Of a stretch of DNA of 64,000 nucleotides, positions 1-7,642 are shown piece after piece. The DNA lies in assembly GCF_022317005.1 (NCBI RefSeq), contig NZ_CP081006.1, positions 1,488,001 through 1,552,000 of the forward strand. The letters are read 5' to 3'. The DNA is from Mycobacterium sp. IDR2000157661 (GTDB taxonomy: Bacteria; Actinomycetota; Actinomycetes; Mycobacteriales; Mycobacteriaceae). Under the pieces are notes generated by a model, which ran no database searches, was not told where the DNA came from, and worked only from the letters and a program-made list of their open reading frames with translations. A program made the position numbers and the translations under genes. How positions within the stretch are numbered: position 1 is the first letter of the stretch; the number at the start of each line of letters is the position of its first letter.

Positions 1-1
1 C

Positions 2-613
2 GCGACCGGAGTCGCCAGCACGCGTGGTTCCACGCGCACCAAGATGTTGATCAGCGCCGCCGAGCTGATGCGAGAACGCGGTGCCGCCGGCGTCACGATC
101 GACGAGGTGCTGGTCCGCAGCGGCGCCCCTCGCGGATCGGTCTACCACCACTTCCCCGCCGGCCGGAACCAGATCCTGACCGAGGCCCTGCAGTACGCCG
201 GCGACGAGATCACCGGCGTCATCGACGAAGCCGCGGCCAAGGGTGGCCGCTATCTGGTCCACGAATTCGTCGTGTTCTGGGAGGAACTTCTCCTCGAGAG
301 CGACTTCACCGCCGGTTGCCCGGTGGTCGCGGCGGCCATCGGCGCCGCCGGCGAGGAGCCCCGTCTGACCTCCGTGGCCGGCGGCATCTTCAGCCGCTGG
401 CGCGACGCGCTGACCCGCGCGTTCGTCGCTGACGGGTTCGACGAGTCGGGTGCCGCGGCGCTCGCGATCACCTGCATCGCCGCACTGGAGGGTGCCGTGG
501 TGTTGTGCCGCGCCACCCGCGCGGTGGCGCCGCTGCGCGATGTCGCGGGACAACTCGAGTTCCTGATCAAGGCAAGGGAATTCGTTCGCCGCAACGGGTT
601 GTCGGCGCACTAG
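2..613 (+). CDS. TetR/AcrR family transcriptional regulator (5' end probably cut by window edge)
   Basis: A DNA-binding repressor of the TetR family. The N-terminal helix-turn-helix is clear: an AAELMRERGAAGVTIDEV stretch followed by GAPRGSVYHHFP, the recognition helix with the family's YxHF signature. The C-terminal ligand domain (FTAGCPVVAAA, later ALEGAVVLCRA) resembles the YxaF/LmrA-type TetR C-terminal domain. The frame is open from base 2; the first ATG in the window, at 44, falls inside helix 1 (TKMLISAAEL), so the true start almost certainly lies upstream and the entry is partial. The ligand and targets cannot be told from this window. The stop at 611-613 is followed by a decayed gene remnant. 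Confidence 0.85.
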   Translation, partial: ATGVASTRGSTRTKMLISAAELMRERGAAGVTIDEVLVRSGAPRGSVYHHFPAGRNQILTEALQYAGDEITGVIDEAAAKGGRYLVHEFVVFWEELLLESDFTAGCPVVAAAIGAAGEEPRLTSVAGGIFSRWRDALTRAFVADGFDESGAAALAITCIAALEGAVVLCRATRAVAPLRDVAGQLEFLIKAREFVRRNGLSAH

Positions 614-655
614 CAGGCGCCCTTCGCCGCGCGGTTTCACACCCCCCGGCCGGGT

Positions 656-850
656 ACCTCACTGCGACGCGACATGGAGCTGACGTTGTTCTGGCCGATG
701 GTGCGCGAAAAGCTCGACGACGGTGACGAACTCGCCGACCTGGCGGTGGAGCAGGAGCAACGGGGCAAGCGGTGCGTTGCAGCAACACGCCAAGAAGGTC
801 GCACCGACCCGGCCGCCTGGGCACCAAACGACACCGATCCGAAGACTTGG
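656..850 (+). pseudogene. Remnant of a hemerythrin (HHE) domain protein
   Basis: No intact gene fits 614-857, but two short stretches look like pieces of a hemerythrin-type protein. From 674 one frame reads ELTLFWPMVREKLDDGDEL and then AVEQEQRGK, resembling the end of an HHE cation-binding helix. After a frame change, about 769-820 reads ALQQHAKKVAPTRPP, close to the C-terminal APTRPHP tail seen in actinobacterial hemerythrin-domain proteins. The middle of the domain is missing, so this looks like a gene that lost an internal segment and went out of frame. The identification rests on motif memory and is tentative. Confidence 0.35.
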
Positions 851-857
851 CCGATTT

Positions 858-1379
858 TCAGGCTTTGCGCCAACGGGCGCATACGAAGTCGCGATTGACC
901 GCCGAGTCCACCAGTGTCCACTCCGAGCGCACCGGAAGCACCCGCGAACCACCGGCCAATGAACACGGCGCGTAGCTGACGATCATTTCGTCGACGAGTC
1001 CGGCGGAGACGAACTGAGCGGCGACGTGGCCGCCACCGACCACCCAGACATCCTTGCCCGAAGCGGCGGCCACCAGTGTCGGATGCAATTCGGTCACGGC
1101 GCCGTCGAACGTCCGCACCGGATGCGCGTCGGCGATGATGCCCGGCCGCCGCGTCAGCACCCACGACGGCTGCTCGTACATCCAAGCGCCCGGGTGGTTG
1201 GCGGCGATCCACTCGTAGGTCGCCGACCCCATCACGACCGCGCCGATGGTCGCGATGAACTCGTCGTAGTTGAACGGCCCGGTCTGGTCGATGTCGCGGG
1301 AGGTCAACCAGTCCAGGCTGTTTGCCTCGTCGACGATGTAGCCGTCGAGGCTGGACGCGGTGTAGTACACGGTTGCCAA
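858..1379 (-). CDS. Dihydrofolate reductase-family (RibD C-terminal-like) protein
   Basis: A 173-residue protein of the RibD C-terminal/DHFR-fold group, which bind NADPH and reduce pteridine- or riboflavin-like substrates; the substrate here is unknown. The N-terminus VYYTASSLDGYI is the family's first strand. A VMGSATYEW segment (about residues 48-56) and a glycine-rich VWVVGGGHVAAQF (about 110-122) match the NADPH-binding elements, and LVDEMIVSYAP follows as usual. Length is normal. It starts one base after the stop of the AraC/DinB gene upstream, so the two are almost surely one transcript and the regulator may be co-expressed with it. Confidence 0.85.
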   Translation of the reverse strand: MATVYYTASSLDGYIVDEANSLDWLTSRDIDQTGPFNYDEFIATIGAVVMGSATYEWIAANHPGAWMYEQPSWVLTRRPGIIADAHPVRTFDGAVTELHPTLVAAASGKDVWVVGGGHVAAQFVSAGLVDEMIVSYAPCSLAGGSRVLPVRSEWTLVDSAVNRDFVCARWRKA

Positions 1380-1380
1380 A

Positions 1381-2298
1381 TCAGTTGCCTCTCATCCATT
1401 CCAGCGGATCACCGGGTCGCACGTCCACACCGAGTCGGGTCAGCATCGCGCGGGCCAGACTGCGCCGGTGCGCGGCATAGGTGAGCACGTGCGCGACGAT
1501 GCCGTACAGCTGGAACGACTCCGGCGGATCACACAGCGCGTCGATGACCGTGTCACCGAGGCGCCCCTCGGCGGTGTACTCGGAGACCATCGCGGTCCAC
1601 CGGTCGCCGATCTCGGCGTGCCGGACCGCCAGCTGTCCAGCCGACGTCGACTCCGGTTGCGTCGCTGCACGATCGGGGAGGTCTCTGCCTTCAATCGTGG
1701 CCAGCCACACCTGCTTGGTCCACACGATCGCGCCGAGCACTGCTCCGACGCTCGGCTCGGGTCCGTCCCAGTCGAGCACGACCTGTCCGGGTGAGAGCGC
1801 CTGATTCCATCGCCGGTCGGTCAGTTCGGTGGCCCGGTCGATGAGGTAGGCGGTGTCGGCGACGTCGTGCGCCACCATCAGTTGCGAGATGTCGGGCTCC
1901 TTCGTGTCGCCGGCGCCGTCAAGCCACAGCGAGTGCGGGGGATGGAAGTGCAACCCGTTGGGCGCGGCCGCACGAAACGGCACCTCGGCGGCCCGGGAGG
2001 GCGGCACCCCGAAGGTGCGGCGGAATGCGCGCGAGAACACCTCGGCCGACGACCATCCCTCGTCGGCCGCCACCGCCGCTACGGGTTCACCCCGGTGGAG
2101 GCGCCACGCCGCGCGTTCCAGCATGATGCGGCGCCGCATCGCGGCGGGGGACTCGCCGGTCAGGCGCCGGATCTGCCGGGAGAAGTGGAACTCCGATGCG
2201 AACGTGCTGCGCGCCATGTCGCCGACGGCCGAGTTGTCGGCGGCGACCACGGCGTCGAGCAGTTCCCGCAGCCGGTCCCGGCCCGCTTCCTGACCCAC
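1381..2298 (-). CDS. AraC-type HTH protein with DinB-like C-terminal domain
   Basis: Residues 1-105 form an AraC-family double helix-turn-helix: FASEFHFSRQIRRLTGESPAAMRRRIMLERAA and, in the second motif, VAADEGWSSAEVFSRAFRRTFGVPPS. The remaining 200 residues resemble the DinB/YfiT four-helix group, with conserved-looking helices around TAYLIDRATELTDRRWNQ and a terminal helix IVAHVLTYAAHRRSLARAML. The H and D/H positions could hold a metal, as in mycothiol-dependent DinB enzymes. This is a known actinobacterial fusion type whose function is poorly defined. It sits immediately upstream of the DHFR-like gene (one-base gap) and is probably the first gene of that operon. Confidence 0.8.
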   Translation of the reverse strand: MGQEAGRDRLRELLDAVVAADNSAVGDMARSTFASEFHFSRQIRRLTGESPAAMRRRIMLERAAWRLHRGEPVAAVAADEGWSSAEVFSRAFRRTFGVPPSRAAEVPFRAAAPNGLHFHPPHSLWLDGAGDTKEPDISQLMVAHDVADTAYLIDRATELTDRRWNQALSPGQVVLDWDGPEPSVGAVLGAIVWTKQVWLATIEGRDLPDRAATQPESTSAGQLAVRHAEIGDRWTAMVSEYTAEGRLGDTVIDALCDPPESFQLYGIVAHVLTYAAHRRSLARAMLTRLGVDVRPGDPLEWMRGN

Positions 2299-2376
2299 GC
2301 TTTCCGAGTATGGTCGCGTCCGCGCCGGATGGACATGACGTTTCCTGCTGCGTTCAGGAGCCCGGCATTGTAGGAG

Positions 2377-2709
2377 TCAGGGCTTGCCGCGCGACGGCGT
2401 CTGGTAGGCGACGCCGTGGCGTAAGGGCGTGTTGCCCTCCGCGGCCGTCGACTCCTGTACCGGTGAGCCACCCGCCGTGCCCGTCACCCCCGGGGCATTG
2501 CTCGGATCCCCCTCCGACGGCTCGGCGCCGTGAGTGAGTTCCTTCAACCGCGCGTGCAGCACCTCGAGCACCGGGATGCGGTTGCCGTGCTCGGTCTCGT
2601 GCTCGAACACCGCACGCAGCTGCCCTTCGTCAAGTGCGCGGATGCGGTGCCGCAGTTCGGTGATGGGCAGCTGGTCGTAGTCGGCAATCGGCAGGTCGTT
2701 GTCGGCCAT
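2377..2709 (-). CDS. Conserved mycobacterial hypothetical protein (DUF8129-like)
   Basis: A 110-residue soluble protein. Residues 1-60 form a short conserved-looking helical module: LPIADYDQLPITELRHRIRALDEGQLRAVFEHETEHGNRIPVLEVL is written here in two parts, LPIADYDQLPITELRHRI then LDEGQLRAVFEHE. This resembles a small actinobacterial domain I recall as DUF8129. The C-terminal 50 residues are low-complexity (Gly, Pro, Thr, Ser) and probably disordered. It follows the small membrane protein by 23 bases and echA1 farther upstream on the same strand, so the three may be one transcript. Function unknown. Confidence 0.7.
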   Translation of the reverse strand: MADNDLPIADYDQLPITELRHRIRALDEGQLRAVFEHETEHGNRIPVLEVLHARLKELTHGAEPSEGDPSNAPGVTGTAGGSPVQESTAAEGNTPLRHGVAYQTPSRGKP

Positions 2710-2732
2710 GCGCTATCTCCTAGCAAGGGGGG

Positions 2733-2927
2733 TCACAGATGAGGCAGACCGTCGACTGGCGACGGAACGCCACCGGTGTCCCGGCTGCGGTGCCGCGCGG
2801 CCACCGCGGCCGCACCGAGCGACGCCAGCGCCACCGTGGGCCAGAACAGGGCCTGCCCCAGCGCCACGCGTCGTTGCGCCTTGAAGATCCGCTTCTGCGC
2901 GTGCCGCACCCGGGTCAACGTGTCCAC
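2733..2927 (-). CDS. Small membrane protein, 64 aa
   Basis: A 64-residue protein starting at a GTG. A basic N-terminal stretch (RVRHAQKRIFKAQRRVA) is followed by one hydrophobic segment, roughly residues 24-43 (ALFWPTVALASLGAAAVAA), and a short polar tail. It is most simply a single-pass inner-membrane protein with its basic N-terminus in the cytoplasm. It lies between echA1 (38-base gap) and the 110-residue conserved protein (23-base gap) on the same strand. No family is recognised. Coding is supported by codon bias and by the lack of any competing gene in this interval. Confidence 0.6.
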   Translation of the reverse strand: MDTLTRVRHAQKRIFKAQRRVALGQALFWPTVALASLGAAAVAARHRSRDTGGVPSPVDGLPHL

Positions 2928-2964
2928 GTCTACCGGTTGCCCATGACGGGGCGGCTGAAACCCG

Positions 2965-3738
2965 TCAGCTGCCCGTCCACTTCGGCGCGCGCTTCTCGGC
3001 GAACGCGATCGCGCCTTCCTTGGCGTCGTTACTGGCGAAGACCGGCGCCAGGATCTTCATCTGCTTGCCCCACCGCTCGTCGTCACTCCAGTTGCGCGAC
3101 TCGACGATGATCCGCTTGGTGGCGGCCACCGCCAGCGGACCGTTGGCGGTGATCTTCTGCGCCAGCCCGATCGCGGCGTCCAGCGCCTGACCCGGCTCGG
3201 CGAGCACGTTGACCAGGCCGAGATCGTGGGCCCGCGCCGCCGACAGGTTGTCACCGGTCAGCGCCAACTCCATGGCGATCGCCTCCGGGATCCGCTGCGG
3301 CAGGCGCAGCAGGCCGCCACCGCCTGCCACCAGACCACGCTTGACCTCGGGGATGCCGAACGCCGATTCCTTTGACGCCACGATGAGGTCGGTGGCCAGC
3401 GCGAGTTCGCAGCCGCCCGCCAGGCAGTAACCCTCCACGGCGGCGATCAGCGGCTTGGCGGGCGGCTTCTCGGTGAACCCCATTCCGCGGCCCTCGACCA
3501 CGACGTTCTCGCCGCGCGCGAACGCCTTTAGGTCCATGCCCGCGCTGAACGAGCCGCCCGCGCCGGTCAGCACTCCGACCGATAGTCCGGCCTCGCCGTC
3601 GAGGCGGTCCATGGCGTCGGCGAGGCCGCGGCTGACCTCGGCGTTGACCGCGTTCTTGGCCTGGGGCCGGTTGATGGTGATGATCAGGATGCGATCGCGC
3701 TGTTCGACCAGGACGGCCGGTTCGGTGTTGTCACTCAC
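2965..3738 (-). CDS. echA1: Enoyl-CoA hydratase/isomerase EchA1
   Basis: A crotonase-fold enzyme, expected to hydrate or isomerise enoyl-CoA thioesters in fatty-acid or steroid side-chain beta-oxidation. It has the crotonase signatures: TINRPQAKNAVN near residue 20, the oxyanion-hole loop GGSFSAGMDLKAF (about 60-72), and the second oxyanion glycine in EGYCLAGGCELALATDL (about 103-119). Catalytic acid candidates lie in FGIPEVKRGLVAGGGG. At 257 residues it has normal family length. Sequence and position both match M. tuberculosis Rv0222 (EchA1) as remembered. It is followed on the same strand by two small genes. The exact acyl-CoA substrate is unknown. Confidence 0.9.
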   Translation of the reverse strand: MSDNTEPAVLVEQRDRILIITINRPQAKNAVNAEVSRGLADAMDRLDGEAGLSVGVLTGAGGSFSAGMDLKAFARGENVVVEGRGMGFTEKPPAKPLIAAVEGYCLAGGCELALATDLIVASKESAFGIPEVKRGLVAGGGGLLRLPQRIPEAIAMELALTGDNLSAARAHDLGLVNVLAEPGQALDAAIGLAQKITANGPLAVAATKRIIVESRNWSDDERWGKQMKILAPVFASNDAKEGAIAFAEKRAPKWTGS

Positions 3739-3784
3739 GCGGGTGATCGTAACGGCCGTCCATTCGGATCAGTCAGGCATCGAG

Positions 3785-5446
3785 CTACGCGGGTGCCGAC
3801 GCGGCGTGCACGCCGATCTCAGCGATCGCCGCGCGGTTCTGACCGTCGGAGGAGCCGAGCTTCGTTATCCAGACCACCACCCGGGACATCGGCCGCGCGT
3901 CCGAAACGGGAATCCGGGTAGTTCCGGGTTCCACGGGGATGGGCGGGGTCAGCTCCACGGTGTCGGCGAGCGTCTTCGGATCGGGGCCTTCGCTGCCGCG
4001 CACCTGAACCATCGAACCGGTGCTGTTCTGCTCCACGGTGACGGCGTTGACCGATGTCGCTTCGCGCAACGAGACCACCAGTCCGACACCCGGTTTGAAC
4101 TTGGGGAACGGATCAGCGTCGTAGTAGCGGTCGGTGGCCCACGCGGTATCGGGCTTACCGTCGATCGCCAACCCCGCATCGTTGGGACTGTCCGGCGAAC
4201 CGTCGGGCGAGAAGACCCCCGCCCCCGTCAGCGCCACCCGTTCGCCGGGGCCTACTCCGCGGACCGCTTTCGTCGGCTCGGGCGGCTCGGGCGCCGGCTG
4301 CGTGGGCTGCAGCCCTAGCTGATCGGCGTCCATGGCGACGGTGTCGTCGTTGGCTTCGAGGAACCCGTTGAGCGACGAACCGAGCGCCAGGATCGCCACC
4401 AGCACGATCGCCGCAGCGGCACCCAGTCCCCCGCGAATGACGATGCGACGGGCCGCCTCCCGCTCCTCCTCGGGCCCGAAGTTGCGAAAACCCGCGTAGG
4501 CACCTGGGAGTGGCGGCGGCAGCGGCGCCATGATCCGGCAGCTGGACTCCTCGGCCTCGGACTCGACACCCGCCTGATCCAGCAGCGTCAGAAGTGTTGC
4601 GGCACTGGCGATTCCTCCGTCGTCACGCAGCAGCGCGGCGGTCGTGGTCGAGATCAGGAACGGGATCCCGGGGTCGACGACGGCCGGCTCGGGCGGCTGC
4701 GCGGCCGGCCCCGGCCACTCACGCAGCATCGCGGCGTACAACGCACATCCGATGCCGCGCAGATCGGAGCGGGACGTGCTCTCGGGCAGCGTGGCCGGAA
4801 AGGCCAGCGCCACGTGCCCGTCGTCGCTGACCCGCAACCGCGCCGGATCGTCGATCGACAGCACCAGCCCCGCGCGGTGCGCCGCCTCGGCCGCTGCGGC
4901 CAGCGACCGCATCATGGTCGCCACCGTCGCGGGCGCAGGCCGGGTGTCAGCGATCTGGCGCAGGCTGCCGCCGCAGACCCACTCGGACACCACCACCCCG
5001 AACGCACCGGTGTGCAGCACGTCGAGCACCTTCGCGACACCCGACTTGCCCAGGCCGCGCAGCCGGATGGTGCGGGCCAGTATCTCGTGCACGAATTCCA
5101 CCGGCAGCTCGCCCGCGGTGTCGACCAGGCTCAGACCCACGTCCCGTCCGGTGCCGACGTCGAGGGCATGCCAGAACCGCAACAGCGGGCGGCGGCCGTG
5201 GGGCGCGAGAAGCCGATACCGCCCCGCGATCGTCATCCCGGGAATGATTCCGTCATCGCCTGTCGCCATCGCTCCGACTTCTGCTCGGCGGTCATCAGAC
5301 CGGGCTGGTTTGTCGCCACCCGGATTGCCATCCCCCACGGCGCTCAAACGCCGGGCCGACCACCTCGGGAAGCGCTGGGTCAGCGGAGCCGATGCGGATA
5401 CAGTGGGCACATCGGTGCGGCCACCACCCCACCATTTGTCCTGCAC
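3785..5446 (-). CDS. Membrane-anchored pseudokinase, MviN C-terminal-like (no flippase domain)
   Basis: A 553-residue protein with a kinase-like domain (about residues 70-300, beginning IAGRYRLLAPHG), one membrane helix (about 343-362, GGLGAAAAIVLVAILALG), a Pro-rich linker and a C-terminal extracytoplasmic domain ending WITKLGSSDGQNRAAIAEI. This resembles the pseudokinase plus jelly-roll half of mycobacterial MviN (Rv3910), but the MurJ-type flippase half is absent. Catalytic residues are missing: no lysine in the VAIK position (RDVGLSLVD), no HRD (VLSIDDPARLRV) and no DFG (VALAFP). It is therefore expected to act by binding partners, perhaps FHA proteins, rather than by phosphorylation. The start is uncertain: GTG 5446, or an ATG at 5269 (MATGDDGI). 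Confidence 0.8.
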   Translation of the reverse strand: MQDKWWGGGRTDVPTVSASAPLTQRFPRWSARRLSAVGDGNPGGDKPARSDDRRAEVGAMATGDDGIIPGMTIAGRYRLLAPHGRRPLLRFWHALDVGTGRDVGLSLVDTAGELPVEFVHEILARTIRLRGLGKSGVAKVLDVLHTGAFGVVVSEWVCGGSLRQIADTRPAPATVATMMRSLAAAAEAAHRAGLVLSIDDPARLRVSDDGHVALAFPATLPESTSRSDLRGIGCALYAAMLREWPGPAAQPPEPAVVDPGIPFLISTTTAALLRDDGGIASAATLLTLLDQAGVESEAEESSCRIMAPLPPPLPGAYAGFRNFGPEEEREAARRIVIRGGLGAAAAIVLVAILALGSSLNGFLEANDDTVAMDADQLGLQPTQPAPEPPEPTKAVRGVGPGERVALTGAGVFSPDGSPDSPNDAGLAIDGKPDTAWATDRYYDADPFPKFKPGVGLVVSLREATSVNAVTVEQNSTGSMVQVRGSEGPDPKTLADTVELTPPIPVEPGTTRIPVSDARPMSRVVVWITKLGSSDGQNRAAIAEIGVHAASAPA

Positions 5447-5464
5447 AGACGCCCTCGACTAAAC

Positions 5465-5478
5465 TAGAACACGTTTCA
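5465..5478. promoter_or_regulatory. KstR-like operator (TAGAACACGTTTCA)
   Basis: The sequence TAGAACACGTTTCA matches the TNNAACNNGTTNNA consensus of the mycobacterial cholesterol-catabolism repressor KstR at every defined position. It sits 22 bases before the acyltransferase start at 5501 and 18 bases before the GTG of the divergent pseudokinase, where a repressor could control one or both. The match is read directly from the sequence; binding is inferred. Confidence 0.6.
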
Positions 5479-5500
5479 GTTTTCAACCGTAAGGGGTCCG

Positions 5501-6310
5501 ATGGCCACCACCGACGCCGAACCGTCGCAGCTCACCAAGTGGGATCCCGGCCTCACCGAGCGCTTCATGGCCGTCACCCGGCCGATCCTCAAGCGCTACT
5601 TCCGCTCCGAGGTACGCGGCCTGGAGAACCTGCCTGCGGGCGGGGCCCTGCTGGTGTCCAACCATTCCGGCGGCATACTGCCGATGGACGTGCCGATCCT
5701 GGCCGCTGACTTCTACGAGCATCACGGGTACGACCGTCCGCTGTACACGCTGAGCCACGACATGCTGATGATCGGCCCGACGGGCGAGTTCTTCCGCAAG
5801 ATCGGCTACATCAGCGCCAACCATCGCAACGCCGACGACGCGCTGCGCTCCGGCGGACTGGTGGTGGTGTTCCCCGGCGGCGACTATGACGTCTACCGCC
5901 CGACGTTCTCCGAGAACGTGATCGATTTCGGTGGGCGCACCGGTTACGTGAAGGCCGCGCTCAACGCCGGCGTGCCGATCGTCCCGACCGTCGGCATCGG
6001 CGGACAGGAAACCCAGATCTTCCTGTCACGGGGCACCTGGCTGGCCAAGCGACTCGGCCCGATCGCCCGGTTGGCCCGTGCCAAGATCGTGCCGATCTCG
6101 TTCGGCTTCCCCTTCGGCCTGTCGCTGGTGGTGCCGCCCAACATCCCGCTGCCGTCGAAGATCGTCATGCGTGTTCTACCGCCGATCGACATCGTCGAGG
6201 AGTTCGGCACGGACCCCGACATCGACGAGGTCGATTCCCACGTGCGCCGGGTGATGCAGCGTGCGCTCGACGAGCTGGCCGCCGAGCGCCGCCTCCCGGT
6301 GCTCGGCTAG
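5501..6310 (+). CDS. Phospholipid/glycerol acyltransferase (PlsC-like)
   Basis: A 269-residue acyltransferase of the PlsC/LPLAT group, which transfers fatty acyl chains to glycerophospholipid or related acceptors at the membrane. The catalytic box appears as SNHSGGILPMD (about residues 53-63), a variant of NHxxxxD with the His and Asp kept. The second block is VVVFPGGDYDVYRP, like the family's FPEG substrate-binding motif, and AGVPIVPTVGIGG matches block IV. An AAGGGGTCCG segment before the ATG may contain the ribosome binding site. It is followed by an esterase after 12 bases. The KstR-like box upstream suggests induction during sterol growth; the acceptor is unknown. Confidence 0.88.
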   Translation: MATTDAEPSQLTKWDPGLTERFMAVTRPILKRYFRSEVRGLENLPAGGALLVSNHSGGILPMDVPILAADFYEHHGYDRPLYTLSHDMLMIGPTGEFFRKIGYISANHRNADDALRSGGLVVVFPGGDYDVYRPTFSENVIDFGGRTGYVKAALNAGVPIVPTVGIGGQETQIFLSRGTWLAKRLGPIARLARAKIVPISFGFPFGLSLVVPPNIPLPSKIVMRVLPPIDIVEEFGTDPDIDEVDSHVRRVMQRALDELAAERRLPVLG

Positions 6311-6322
6311 CGGGATCACCGA

Positions 6323-7642
6323 GTGGTTTCGAAGTTTTACCGGCAGGCGCCGCGGCTATGCGGATGCTCGATGACCGCTAAGAACAGGCGCCACCGCCGC
6401 CGCCGCCGTTACCCGCTGCTGCGTGCGGCGGCGGAACTGCTCAACGCCGCCAACGGTGTGCAACCGCTGGGCCGCGAGGGATACGTCACGCTGCCCGCCT
6501 TCGCCTTCGGCTGGCCCACGACCGAAGCCGCACCCCTGTACCTGGCTGGCTCGGTCCTCGACGCCGTGCGACGCGGCTTGCGTGGTGACTTCCGCGGCGC
6601 GCGCGGCCGACTCGCGCTGGCGATGACGGCGATCGCATGGGCCCTGTTGGGCCTCATCATGTTTCGCAATGTGACGTCGCGGCCCTATTTCGAGGAGCCG
6701 CTGCGCGCGGTGCTGGGTGACGACTACGAGGAGATCGCGGCCAGGTCGCAGCCCGCGCGGCGTCGCCGACTGGTCGGTATCCCGCCCAACGAACTCGTGC
6801 GACGCCGCTACGTCGAGCGTGCCGGCACCGTGCAGTACGGGCCGCACGACCGGATGAACCGTGCCGACATCTGGCGTCGCGCCGATCTCCCCCGCAACGG
6901 CAAAGCGCCTGTGCTGCTGCAGGTTCCCGGCGGGGCCTGGGCGATCGGCATGCGGCGGCCGCAGGCCTATCCGCTGTTGAGTCACCTGGCCGAGCGAGGC
7001 TGGGTGTGCGTGTCGATCGACTACCGGGTCAGCCCCCGGCACACCTGGCCCGCCCATATCGTCGACGTCAAACGCGCGCTGGCCTGGGTAAAGGAGAACA
7101 TCGCCGACTACGGCGGCGACCCGGATTTCGTTGCCATCACCGGTGGTTCGGCCGGCGGGCACCTGTCTTCGCTTGCGGCGCTCACGGCCGACGACCCGCA
7201 GTGGCAGCCCGGATTCGAGGACGTCGACACGTCCGTCGTCGCCGCGGTGCCGATCTATGGCCGTTACGACTGGGTCTCAGGCAGGGGGGCCGGTCGCAAG
7301 GAATTCATCGGGTTCCTGCAGAGATTCGTGGTGAAGAAGCCCATCGCCGAGCACAAGCAGGTTTACGTCGACGCCTCGTCGATCATGCGGGTACGGCCCG
7401 ACGCGCCACCGTTTTTCATCCTGCACGGCCAGGACGACTCGATCATCCCGGTCCGGGAGGGGCGCGAATTCGCCGAGGCGCTTGCCAAGGTGTCGGAGTC
7501 CACCGTCGTGTATGCGGAGATCCCCCACGCTCAGCACGCATTCGACTTCTACGGCTCCCCGCGGGCGCACTACACCGCGCAGTCGGTCGAGACGTTCCTG
7601 TCCTGGGTTGATGCCAAGCGGCACAGCTCATACCGCGGCTAA
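6323..7642 (+). CDS. Alpha/beta-hydrolase esterase, LipC-like paralogue
   Basis: A serine esterase of the hormone-sensitive-lipase-like group. The C-terminal 270 residues hold the hydrolase: an oxyanion loop QVPGGAWAIG (HGGG-like), a nucleophile elbow GGSAGGH, the acid in HGQDDSIIP and the histidine in HAQHAFDF. The N-terminal 130 residues hold hydrophobic stretches (LALAMTAIAWALLGLIMF) and may anchor the enzyme to the membrane. The open frame begins at GTG 6323, but the ATG at 6371 (MTAKNRR) is a likely alternative. It resembles the gene at 9080-10345, the better lipC orthologue, so it looks like an added paralogue. It converges on and overlaps the WS/DGAT gene by 4 bases. Confidence 0.85.
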   Translation: MVSKFYRQAPRLCGCSMTAKNRRHRRRRRYPLLRAAAELLNAANGVQPLGREGYVTLPAFAFGWPTTEAAPLYLAGSVLDAVRRGLRGDFRGARGRLALAMTAIAWALLGLIMFRNVTSRPYFEEPLRAVLGDDYEEIAARSQPARRRRLVGIPPNELVRRRYVERAGTVQYGPHDRMNRADIWRRADLPRNGKAPVLLQVPGGAWAIGMRRPQAYPLLSHLAERGWVCVSIDYRVSPRHTWPAHIVDVKRALAWVKENIADYGGDPDFVAITGGSAGGHLSSLAALTADDPQWQPGFEDVDTSVVAAVPIYGRYDWVSGRGAGRKEFIGFLQRFVVKKPIAEHKQVYVDASSIMRVRPDAPPFFILHGQDDSIIPVREGREFAEALAKVSESTVVYAEIPHAQHAFDFYGSPRAHYTAQSVETFLSWVDAKRHSSYRG

